Source of the DNA: Forficula auricularia
Lineage: Eukaryota; Arthropoda; Insecta; Dermaptera; Forficulidae
Direction: 5' to 3'
Assembly (NCBI GenBank): GCA_024734495.1
Contig: JALMQS010000102.1
Span: 6,354,143 to 6,418,142 of the forward strand
Length of the DNA stretch: 64,000 nt
The notes beneath the pieces are model-generated. The model did no database searches. It was given only the letters and a program-made list of their open reading frames with translations, and was not told where the DNA came from. The position numbers were made by a program, and so were the translations under genes. Shown here piece by piece: positions 23,112 through 32,400 of this stretch. Position 1 is the stretch's first letter; each line of letters opens with the position of its first letter.

Positions 23112-23368
23112 ACCATTTTCAAACATTCAACACTCATTCTCAAAGAAATTAGAGAATAACCAAACAAACACATTCGCCAACTCGTTTATACTTATGACTT
23201 AGAATAGAGATGGAACTTTTATCTTTTAGTTTTTCAAGTCTTGCATCGACAGGTTTCTTCGTCTGCGACTCCATCTCTGAAATTTCATTCTGTTCTTCTT
23301 TTCACGATGTAAGAATCCATGGGGGCCTCCTTTAGGTGTTGCATCTTTTTTGTACAATGATAAAAAAA
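23112..23368 (+). pseudogene. Decayed Jockey-type LINE 3' fragment
   Basis: The plus strand carries CACATTCGCCAACTCG, equivalent to the FANS region of the LINE protein. Its 3' end GGGGGCCTCCTTTAGGTGTT and GCATCTTTTTTGTACAATGA parallels the 3' UTR of the copies at 26770 and 52517. Coding is broken by indels. Confidence 0.65.
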
Positions 23369-23372
23369 GGCT

Positions 23373-24831
23373 AATTGAATCTAAAAAGTTCAATTTCAAG
23401 TCACCTGCCTGTTTGTTATCGCCATGATTCAAAAGAGATAATCCAAGACTAATGAAATTAAAAATAACTTAGAAGTAACATAGTCTAGAGATTTTAGCTG
23501 AAATCCACCCACCAGATTTTAGGTTATTTGACAAAGAATAGCTCTAATGATTTATTTGTTTATTTATGTCCCTTATCAAAAATGACATGTTCTTTCTTCA
23601 TTGTTGTGTATAAATTTTCGAGCCTTAGGAACGCTGTTTTAGATAGTGACAGCAAATTTTCTGAAAGTAAAACAAACGTGGTTGGATTATCGATCAACCG
23701 AGACATGTTAAAATGAATTGATACTTTCCTAAATATACAAGAAAGCAAAGTGTTACGAAATTTTATGTAAATTTATGAATGTAGAACATCAATTCTCCAC
23801 GGAAATGTTGACTAGCGATATTTATTTATAGCCTAGGCTCAAGATCCCAAGTTCTTTATAAAGAAGCAAATCCACCATGTGAATTTCTCGCTTCTACGTA
23901 GATATAAGTTAATTTTGAACCGAATGCCAAACTCGTGAAATAGACATAGATCGCTTTTTCAGTTTGCACAATGAAGTTTTATCGAGGGGCCCCAGGGGGA
24001 AGCGAAACACCGTGTTCTGATCCAAGTTGCGAACAACCCCTAGGGCGTAAAGGGTAGGGCGGACGGTGCTTTGAAAAAATGCTTGCTCACACTGAACAAT
24101 GACTATTAGACTTTTTAATCAAGACTCGAAATGTTTCTCTTCTCTTTAGTCCGATAAAACAAATTCATTGACTTTTGAGAGGGACAGTAAATAAAACAAA
24201 AATTCTAGCTATATTGAAATGTTGATACACGAGAATTAGGCCCAAAATTTTGTATACTGGTTTCGTATTCGGATAGGGTGACCTGGTCTCGATCCATTGT
24301 CAACCAATGGCGAAAGAGTTTTTTCATTATTGTAGTCGAATTGGAGCCTGTCCTGACTAGACCTCGACTATATGACCCCCCCCCCCTGACTGGAAAGCTG
24401 AATCCGCCCTTGAAAACATGCTTAATTGGATTTTTAAAAATTTCTTTATTTGATGAAGTGTGCAAAATTTTTTCTCATCAGCACTATGTTTGAGCAGGAG
24501 CCTAAATTTTTTCGTCATCTTTAAAGATTGAAATATAAATTGTAAAGCTCTAACCATAAACCTGCGTAATTCCTATATATCCTACTCACCTACATCTCTT
24601 AGTTTTGCAGTATCGATTAGGTTGACGATTTGATCAACAATGGGTTCTTCTTGTTGTTGAAACTCTGTTTGTTCATTATTTATCAGTTAATTCTTGCCAA
24701 ATTTAGAGATTTTTTAGGGTTCGGACCACATTACGAATCATCTTTAATAGAAGTCTTACTGTATATGAAAATCATAAAATTCAAAATACATACCGAATTT
24801 CATGTTTCTAGATCTAATGTTTTAGAAGACG
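23373..24831. other. Non-coding, unassigned
   Basis: One GC-richer island lies at 23985-24075 (GAGGGGCCCCAGGGGGAAGC). Open frames at 24205-24557 on both strands match nothing known to me. Confidence 0.4.
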
Positions 24832-24995
24832 CCGAGGGGTGAACCGCGATTGGAATTAGGTGTACACCGTCTTTGGAATTATTTGGAATTTGGAATTCAT
24901 TAGATAATCTTTTGTCATCTATTGTCTTCCACTTGGAAATGAAAGTGGAAGTGGAAGTAGGTGTACACGATTTTAGGTCGCGGTTCACACCTCGG
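24832..24995. mobile_element. MITE CGAGGGGTGAACC (copy 4, inverted)
   Basis: Ends CCGAGGGGTGAACCGCG and CGCGGTTCACACCTCGG. The internal order (ATTGGAATTAGGTGTACACC first, GTGTACACGATTTTAGG last) is reversed relative to copies 1, 2 and 5, so it lies in the opposite orientation. Confidence 0.88.
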
Positions 24996-25174
24996 AGGAC
25001 ACAGACTTGTGACAAATGGAACAAGAGCAGCATAAGTAGCCTACTCATAAGGGGTTCGATTTTTTACCGTTTTTGGTATGGAACAGTAAAATGTATTTCT
25101 TTTATATCATTATAGTGATATTTTACAGTAAGTATCGATTTGTTATAATAAGAAATAATATAAAGATTGATAAA

Positions 25175-25343
25175 GATTGATAAATAAAAATATTGTAATA
25201 TGAGACGAATTTTGCAGTCTAGATTTAATCGTCAGACTCATTGAATTATTTCTGATATATAATAGTATTTTAGTAAAAATGAAATTACTTTTTTGATGGA
25301 ATTCTTCACATTTCGATTATTTCGATAAGAAATGCAAAAGAGA
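25175..25343. repeat. Duplicated block next to tRNA-Gly
   Basis: Homologous to 3505-3675: ATAAAAATATTGTAATATGA, GCAGTCTAGATTTAATC, CACATTTCGATT and AAGAAATGCAAAAG. It lies 3' of the tRNA gene (on its minus strand), so the tRNA and its downstream flank duplicated together. Confidence 0.85.
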
Positions 25344-25414
25344 TGCATCGGCCGGGAATCGAACCCGGGCCGCCCGCGTGGCAGGCGAGCATTCTACCAC
25401 TGAACCACCGATGC
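25344..25414 (-). tRNA. tRNA-Gly (anticodon GCC)
   Basis: The 71-nt cloverleaf is identical base for base to the gene at 3676-3746, with intact A and B boxes, anticodon GCC and no intron. The adjacent 25175-25343 has diverged from its counterpart while the tRNA has not. This fits selection or gene conversion on the tRNA. Confidence 0.95.
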
Positions 25415-25701
25415 TTGTTCTACATCATTAGAAGTAGTTTTTCACAAGCAAATCTTTGAATATGTAGATATAAATAGTGTCCGACCGAAATTAGTTTTTA
25501 CAACCGAAACCGATAAGTGAAAACGTTTTCAAGAGTAGGCACGTTTTCTGCAAATTTTAGTCAATGGGTAATATTATTTATCAGTGAATTATTTAAATTA
25601 GAAAGGTGAAATTTTACACAAACGGCAGCTTCTTGTTTTTTGTTTAGCTTTACACCTCTAGAGACTCAATTGCCCCTTGGCCTGCTTCAACATCGTTCTT
25701 T

Positions 25702-25900
25702 AAATTACAGGACCGACTAGCTCATTATATTTCCGGATCATGTCAACCCGAACAAGAGGATGGTGATCCTAGAAAGGGACATGCTCTGTCCTCTGGTTGA
25801 ACAATTTTTGACATTCCGCACGTCCCTTTCTAGGATCACCATCCTCTTGTTCGGGTTAACATGATCCGGAAATATAATGAGCTAGTCGGTCCTGTAATTT
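25702..25900. repeat. Near-perfect hairpin, arms 79 bp
   Basis: The left arm 25702-25780 and right arm 25822-25900 are inverted copies differing at a single position (C/T). The loop is 41 bases. Arms start AAATTACAGGACCGACTAGC and end CCTAGAAAGGGAC at the loop. The arms are not AT-poor filler, and no hammerhead core or transposon end is visible. A transcript across it would make a long double-stranded RNA. Confidence 0.9.
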
Positions 25901-26769
25901 TTCAAAATCTCAGAGTATAAAAAGACTGAACATTACAGCTGGAGATCTTTATGTCTAAAATCATGCTTGGTATACTCCGTGAAATCCTTAAGGTTTCGAA
26001 ATGATGCGTTGCTTTTTACGGAATGAGGAGGCTAGCCTCACATCCAACCCCTTTTAGTCGCCTTATACGACAAGCAGGGGATACTGTGGACCTTATTCTA
26101 CACCCGGTCCACAGGGTGCAGTATATTATTAAAAATAATTGAGCTCATTTTCAACGTTCTAGATCTAAACATCGGAGAGGTTTTAAATAACCAAGACATT
26201 TCTAAATACAAAAAAAAAAAATTAAAACTGTTTGTCGAGAGTACCGAATGAACGTTATAGGCTTAAATACTTTTAATTAATAATATAAATATTATTTTCC
26301 CTTCAAGAACAAGTCACCCTACAAAAACTATTAATGTCACGTTATTATTTGACAATATATCAATAAAATATAATAACAATGTATAAAAGTGTCCTCTGAG
26401 CCTGCTAGAAATGATCCACTTTAATGCCTGGAACATTTATGCCCTTTTCGGATTAGCTTTTATTGAGGCAATATCATCAACAAGCCAAATAAATAAATTC
26501 ACTGATTGATCGCCCTTTTTGATGATAGCCTAGTAGCCAGCCCTTAAATAGATTGATTCGTTAGATATCATTTGAGTGGAATTTCTACAGATAAGTATCT
26601 ATGCATATGTCCCATCTCTTTAAAAATATATTTTTTTCCTTATCATATTTCTTTTAACAAAATGTTGATAGCCATTTATTGACCGAAACATTAAGTTAAA
26701 CCTATAACAAATTAAATATTTAAAAAACCAAAGTAAAATATGTGATGCGGCCATCTCATGACTTTTTTT
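25901..26769. other. Non-coding; one familiar-looking motif
   Basis: At 26046-26110 the plus strand reads CCCTTTTAGTCGCCTTATAC (first C at about 26049) and then GACAAGCAGGGGATACTGTG. I associate this sequence with repeats or retroelement 5' regions in many animals, but cannot name it. The rest is AT-rich and unassigned. Confidence 0.35.
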
Positions 26770-27655
26770 AATGATAATGATGAGAGAAGGAGTTACACCA
26801 AAAAGGTGCAACCCCTAAAGGCCTGGGTTGGCCCCTCCATCGTAAAAAGAAGAAGAGAGAATTTTATGGGTTGGGCGGGGGTCGAAGGTATATGTGGATA
26901 CGGGTCTTAAATAGCTGAAGGTTATAAGTCGCGGGTAAGATGGTGGCAGGGAGCGAGTTCCAGTCTCCGGAGGTCATAGGGATAAGTGAGTTGGCGAAAG
27001 CGCTTGTTCGACTTTTATCCAATTTGACAGCGAAGAGGTTCTGAGCGTTTGAAAACCGCGTGTTTCTCGTAAAGAGGGCATTAGGGGGGATAATTGATTT
27101 CAGCTCGACTGAACAGACTGTGATAGTATTTGTAGTACAAGGAAAGGGCAGAAACGGTTCTTCGGTGAGCCAGGGAGTCGAGTGAGTTGGTTAGAGCCGG
27201 GTCTCCTATTAGTTTAATTGCTCGCTTCTGAATTGCATCCAGTGTAGCAAGAGAATGCTTGGAGGCACCCCTCCACAGATGAGAGCCATATTCGAGACAG
27301 TGACGTTTTTGAGCCTTATGCAGTATAAGAAGTTGACTGGGAGTATAACAGCGTCTAGACCTAAATAGGAGATCAAGCTTGCGCGCTGCAGCTTTAGCAG
27401 TGGTTGAGATATGGTCATTCCATGAAAGGTCAAACCCTAGAGTTACGCCTAGCATTGAAATTTTATCCCTGAATTCTAGTGAGTTTGAGTCGAATGATAT
27501 GTTTGTGAGGTTTCTGTCGACGCGCCTAGAAATAAGGCAACACTGAGTTTTCCCTGCATTGAAGTTAACTAAGTTTTGGGATCCCAAGTTTTTAAGTTTG
27601 CATAAGTCTAAATTAATTGAAGAGGCGATTGACCGGCTATAATAATCGGATCCCT
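26770..27655 (-). pseudogene. Jockey-type LINE, 5'-truncated, RT C-terminus
   Basis: The minus strand encodes the end of the reverse-transcriptase domain and the thumb region of a Jockey-clade non-LTR retrotransposon. Motifs in order are NLVNFNAGKTQC, MLGVTLGFDLSWNDHI, AAARKLDLLFRSRRCYTP, LEYGSHLW, LDAIQKRAIKLIGDPALTN and HRRTVSALSLYYKYYH. The frame continues upstream into an ASSINLDL block at about 27600-27655. A frame disruption near 27081 separates it from the terminal FANSLIP and GDWNSLPA block (26880-27080). The catalytic RT core (YxDD) and endonuclease are absent. The 3' UTR ends near a short ATC-type tail. Target-primed reverse transcription explains the truncation. It is not functional. 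Confidence 0.92.
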
Positions 27656-27757
27656 ACACTAATTTACACATACTTCAACAGACACACACACGAACACTCA
27701 ATGTCCAAAATGGGCTATAGTTTCCGAAGGCTGTTAAAAATAAATAAATAATTAACA
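27656..27757 (+). repeat. SINE-like 3' tail
   Basis: GTCCAAAATGGGCTATAG and GCTGTTAAAAATAAATAAAT resemble the 3' end of the SINE at 18631-18848. No head is visible because the LINE fragment abuts directly. Confidence 0.6.
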
Positions 27758-28257
27758 AATGATCTCAAAAATAATTAAAATTTGATTATAATTGTGAATA
27801 AGTTGTGTTTACAAGTGTCCCCCTGTTTTATTTCTTCGTTTTTTTTTAATTCTTTCTCCGAAAAGTTACTTTTAAAACATCCGTATTTGGCACGAAATTT
27901 TTAATAATTGACAAAAAATCCTTAAAAAATGCAATTTTATGCAATATTCTTCAAATATGCAATTTTATGCAATATTACTCAAATATGAAAAAATATGCAA
28001 TATAAAATTTAACCCACAGTATCCTAGATGCATGATTCGGATACATAATTGATCTCCTGGGTCGTATGTGTCGTCGAACAAAATATGCAATTGCATAGGA
28101 ATCCGCTCTCTACTTACATGGTTTAATTTATAAGTTTTTGTTTTGCCGAGAGTAGCAGAGTTGTTGAATCACAAAGAGAAACAAAGAGGTTATCTTTTGA
28201 TTGATGCAAATAAACAAACACACCTATATATCGAAATGATATATCTGTATATATAAA

Positions 28258-28318
28258 TTATTTATTTGTTTGAGACTATAATTTCGAAGGCTTGGCCCTC
28301 ATCATCAGTCTTCTTAAT
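28258..28318 (-). ncRNA. Hammerhead candidate, left arm
   Basis: On the minus strand CTGATGA is followed by T, stem II GAGGGC/GCCTTC (loop CAA, one G-U), GAAAT, loop TATA and GTC. It is the inverted partner of the motif at 28431-28496. Stem III is weakened to a U-G pair. Stem I is GA/TC plus an AATTA/TAATT helix across an asymmetric internal loop. Confidence 0.55.
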
Positions 28319-28430
28319 TATAAATATTATTTTGTCATTAAAACAGCATAGCGTGGATATTGAAAAAAATTCATTTCTTCTAAACTGGATAGCCAGGTAG
28401 AATTAAAATTTTAATGAAAAAATAATATTT

Positions 28431-28496
28431 ATAATTAAGAAGACTGATGATGATGGCCAAGCCCTCGAAACTATAGTCTCAAACAAATAAATAATA
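28431..28496 (+). ncRNA. Hammerhead candidate, right arm
   Basis: CTGATGA (28444-28450), one T, stem II GATGGC/GCCCTC with one mismatch and loop CAA, GAAAC (28467-28471), loop TATA and GTC (28476-28478). Cleavage is predicted after 28478. Stem I near the core is only GA/TC, with a possible distal helix, so folding is less certain than at 17064 and 39710. Confidence 0.6.
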
Positions 28497-28587
28497 TATA
28501 CATATACAGATATATCATTTCGATATATAGGTGTGTATGTTTATTTGCATCAAGCAGAAGACAACCTCTTTGTTTCTCTTTGTTATA

Positions 28588-29290
28588 TGGTTTAAGTGTT
28601 ACTCACACTTTCTCCCATCAATATTTTCTTATTGTTGATTTTCTAGATTTCCAACAGATTAGAGAGTAGTCCATGCACCTGCAATTGAGAAGGGGCTTGT
28701 GAAAGAATTCGAATGGAATGTACATCGTGGACCTAATTTTGTTTCAGCATATTTATTCTCCTCTCCCCTTTCGAGGGGGTCTAAACTCTAAAGTCTAAAG
28801 CATTTTTTCGCAATGAGCAGGCAGACATGTTGGCATGTTAACGGACGGATGGTCGGCTGACGTGACTTGCGCTCCCTTTTATCGCCACCCTTAATGCCCA
28901 GCCTATTCAGATAAGGCCAGCATACAAAGAGCAAATGCGATCTCCTGTCCTGCTGTCCACTAATGGAAATTCGCCTAATGCCGCTTACCTAAAGCCGATT
29001 TCATTTTTTTTCTCCTGCCCTTCTCTTCGTCTCTCCCTCTTCACTTTTCTGTCAAGCGTTTATAATCCAATCCTTTTCTAATCTAGCATGCCATAAAGAA
29101 GACGATTTCTCATGATTTAGAAACAACAACGTTTATTATTTTAATAGGTCTGTTAAATCTACTATATTTGTATAATAAATAACTATAACATTCGAAACTA
29201 TTTAAATTGACACGTTCTGATGTTGTCATCCACTTGACTTTACCATACAACCTAGCCCCTCACTTATATTTAATATTTAATAAAATTATT
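28588..29290. other. GC-richer unique island and flanks
   Basis: 28840-29000 is about half G+C in an otherwise AT-rich window, with CAGATAAGG (a GATA-type site), GGCTGACGTGAC and no repeats seen elsewhere here. One frame stays open for about 70 codons but has no acceptor, start or recognisable protein. It may be a conserved regulatory element. This is inference only. Confidence 0.3.
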
Positions 29291-29294
29291 TATA

Positions 29295-29880
29295 ATAATG
29301 TAGGGGTGGTGGTTAGTTTTTGTATTTTTAGTCTTCTGGAGTCCCACTGATTATGTATACAAAATTTGGGTGAGTTTGGTATAAGGGTCTAGATTTTCAT
29401 TTTTGGCCCTACACCCCCTCCCCATTTTGGGCTGGTAGATTTTGCATTTTTAGTCTTCTGGAGTCCCACTGATTATCTATACAAAATTTGATTGAGTTTG
29501 GTACAAGGGCCTAGATTTTAAATTTTTGACCACCCATTTTGGGATGTAAGATTTTGAATTTTTAGACGTCTGGAAGTCCGCGGATTATGTATACAAAATT
29601 TGGTTGAGTTTGCTGAAATGGCCTAGATTTTAAATTTTTAACCCCCCCCCCCCATCCGCCCCCTTAATTTTGGGCCGATATGCAGAAAATCTAATCAGCT
29701 CTTAATCTCACTGCACCAAAACTAAGTGTGAAATTTGGTTTTGATATTCACACTAGTTTTTGAGCTAGCTCGTCCACAAAGATTTAATAACGCTCATACT
29801 AACAGACTAACAGACTAACTAACAGACATTTTGACAAAACAATTATTATCTCGAAAAATTTAATTTTTTCGATGATCACT
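29295..29880. repeat. Helitron-type internal tandem array
   Basis: Three units of about 115 bp contain TTTTTAGTCTTCTGGAGTCC, CACTGATTATGTATACAAAA and TTTGATTGAGTTTGG plus a C-run. They are diverged relatives of the array at 1757-2470. They are followed by ACAGACTAACAGACTAAC, similar in style to the ACAGACAGACAGACAT stretch of the Helitron. Helitron ends were not identified here. Confidence 0.65.
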
Positions 29881-29889
29881 TATTAGGGT

Positions 29890-30055
29890 TTCTTGTATGG
29901 CGAAATGCCATGATTTCGCTCAATTTTTTTAATCAAAATAGTTTCAGTCGTTTTTTTAGATATTTCGAAAAAAAGAAGCAAAAAAACCAATTTTTTCATG
30001 CGCGTATACAATACTTAACCTTACCATGTATGGTAAAGTAAAAAATATACAGTGG
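29890..30055. repeat. Dispersed repeat, second copy
   Basis: Matches 18310-18490: TTTAGATATTTCGAAAAAA, CATGCGCGTATACAA and ACCATGTATGGTAAAGTAAA. Confidence 0.6.
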
Positions 30056-30589
30056 ACTCCAGTAAAACGCAAATTCTTATAAACAGAGCTTGAGTTGTTT
30101 GCCATAAAAGAATTTAGTCTTTTCGATTTTAAGTCGATGCCACGTTTTCAGTAGAGGTTGCCATTAATAGTCAAATCATCAAAAATGGAATGCAATAAGG
30201 TTATTCCTCTAGTATTAGAAAAGAATCGATCGTTATTTTTGATTTTAAGCCGATTCCTCCATGTCTTCAGCAATGGTTACCAATAATAATCGAAGCGTCA
30301 AAAATCTATTGTGGAATGGTTATTCCTCGACTGTTAAATGAGAATCGATCATTATTTTTGAATTAAAGTTAACATGAACTGCAAATAGCAAGTGATATCT
30401 GAGTAATAATAAAGGAATAAACATATTAATATTTCAAATGAATTTGGATAAAGTTTAGCAACGATCCGTTGCAGTTTATTTTTTTCATGATGGTTTTTCA
30501 TTACACTTATTCGTTACGATTTTTTTCGGTAACCTTGTTATTAACTTATAATTTGAAATTTATATTGGGAAAATAAGGACAAGTTTTTA

Positions 30590-30695
30590 TGTGTGACTTT
30601 TGTATTTATCCACCAAAGTTTCGTCGACTTTGCCGACTTCTTCAGGGCTTCAAATAGTCATGTCACACATTCGTCTATATTTTTTCAATGTTAAA
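30590..30695 (-). repeat. Hammerhead-like element arm, single copy
   Basis: The minus strand has CTGAAGA (30639-30645), one A, a perfect-looking stem II GTCGGC/GTCGAC (loop AAA, one G-U), GAAAC (30618-30622), TTTG and GTG. The final triplet GUG is outside the cleavable NUH rule. AAGGACAAGTTTTTATGTGT at its left matches the element at 47287-47960, so this is a solo arm of that family. Confidence 0.65.
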
Positions 30696-30784
30696 AAATA
30701 TTTATTTAGGATTATTACACTTGATAGGAAACAAAAGTTCTGGCTGAACATACATAAAATAAATAAATAAATAAATAGTTAGGT

Positions 30785-31033
30785 ATCTTGGAGCTGTACT
30801 GATTCAAACGGAGAAAGAATGATTAAAATCGGTTCATAAGCAAAGAAGTTATTCCTGAACATACATAACAAAAAAGATCCAATGCCAATGAACTTTATAT
30901 TTGTACACATCGGAAACTAGACTGAACCCAATGCAAAAATCATCAAACTCGGTTCACAATTGCCGAAGATATCAGGTAACATAGACACAAAAAAAATTCA
31001 GTCGAACCTCCTCCTTTTTTGAAGTCGGTTAAT
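30785..31033 (-). repeat. ACCGACTTC family copy
   Basis: The minus strand starts TTAACCGACTTCAAAAAAGG and continues through the GTGTCTATGTTACCTGATAT and AACCGAGTTTGATGATTTTT blocks for about 250 bases, then ends. Confidence 0.8.
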
Positions 31034-31610
31034 TAAAAAGTAATTCTCAGTGTCTACGATAAAGAAGCAACTCTCAAAAAGGAAGAATTTCCAGCAGTCT
31101 CCTCTGGCTACTGATCAATCCTAGGAATCCCATTGACGGAAAATTAATCTATTCAAGGCAATAGTATTACCTCATCTGATATACAGATCTCCTTTGTGAT
31201 TTAGACTTTAGGCGAATCCCAAAAGGTAACCTCAATAATCTAACTTCAGAATACAGAACAAAACCCTCCTGGAATTTCAGAGCCACCTTAGGGTATAAAC
31301 AAAGTAATGCTTAAAATTGGACTTATCGATGAAGTCTTGGAAGCTTATATAAATAAAAAATGTTTTAGTAAATTCTATTCAAAGAACAATTTTACATACT
31401 TATGATCTCATTAATGAACTGGACTATTTCATTTCATGCTAACCATTATCATTATTCACTCGTCACTTTCCTTATTAATAATTTCATCGTGACAAGTGAT
31501 TTATTTTCCCACAAATTATTAAATGAACATTATTAAACATAGAAAGCCGGTGCATTTTACTTGAAACTGACACTTCAAAAATTTAATTTTACATATATAT
31601 ATATATATAG
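31034..31610. other. Non-coding, unassigned
   Basis: AT-rich, ending in a (TA)n run at 31591-31608 directly against the next MITE. No gene was recognised. Confidence 0.4.
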
Positions 31611-31776
31611 CCGAGGGGTGAACCGCGACCTAATATCGTGTACACCTACTTCCACTTCCACTTTGATTTTCAAATAGAAGACAATAGATGAAGGGGCATT
31701 ATCTAATGAATTCCAAAATAATTCCACATAATTCCAAATACGTGTACACTTAATTCCAATCGTGGTTCACCCCTCG
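31611..31776. mobile_element. MITE CGAGGGGTGAACC (copy 5)
   Basis: Ends CCGAGGGGTGAACCGCG and CGTGGTTCACCCCTCG. The interior has GTGTACACCTACTTCCACTT, AATAGATGAAGGGGCATTAT and GTGTACACTTAATTCC. It is closest to copy 2, sharing GATGAAGGGGCATTATC. It is inserted next to a TA microsatellite. Confidence 0.88.
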
Positions 31777-32087
31777 TATACAACGATCCTAGGTTATTGT
31801 AAAATTTTTGAAAATATTCTAATAAAATATATTTTTATTAAATAAAAAATCTAAAAAAAGTGCAGACTTTCAAGACTTGATTTCAGAGAATTTAAGTGAT
31901 TTGGCATCTTTTTGTCAGGGAACGATTTAAGCTACGAGTACAAAGTTGAAATTTTACAGAAAGACATTACATTTAATCAATAACTCCCTCATTAGAAATC
32001 CATTTTTACTTTACCATACAGGGTATGGTCACGTATTGTAATCGTGCATGAAAAAAGTAGGTATTTTTTTTTCTTTTTTTTTCGAAG

Positions 32088-32400
32088 GTCTTTTGAATAA
32101 GTGTTATGTTTTGAATTAAATTTGGGGATTGAATTAAATAAGAGCTAGTAATTGCGTCAAACAATTCATCAAACTCATCTTATAGGCAAAAAAAAAAAGA
32201 AATGACAATGGGAGAAGAATTGTTGAAATTTCGTATGACTCAAAAAGCAGAGTCATCAGTCACTATATAGAGACGCCTGTAAGATAGGCAAGGTACTTAG
32301 CAACTCGTCCCATTCGAATATCTAATTTACAGGATTAAGGCTAAAAATTGTACATTTTCTTCCAAAAAAATTACGAATTAAATAACTGTAAATAACCAAT
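32088..32400. repeat. Dispersed repeat copy B, left part
   Basis: Matches 2885-3180 through GGATTGAATTAAATA, TTGAAATTTCGTATGACTCA, ATATAGAGACGCCTGTA and CAGGATTAAGGCTAAAAATT. It breaks off where copy A continues. Confidence 0.75.

Larger units (their letters stand above)
28139..28587. repeat. Large fold-back, hammerhead in both arms
   Basis: Arms of about 170 bp (about 28178-28345 and 28412-28587) surround a unique loop of about 65 bases. The left outer end has TGCCGAGAGTAGCAGAGTT, the terminal motif shared with 16949-17171. Each arm carries a full hammerhead core pointing outward. Mid-arm ATATATCGAAATGATATAT stretches are also shared. No protein is encoded. The right outer end lacks the terminal motif, so the element is asymmetric or truncated. 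Confidence 0.88.

Noticed and set aside
22985..23173. Paired open frames on both strands
   Set aside because: They overlap a decayed LINE 3' end and AT-rich DNA; neither is a coherent protein.
25702..25900. Hammerhead in the 79-bp hairpin
   Set aside because: CCTAGAAAGGGAC contains GAAA by chance; no CTGANGA is present.
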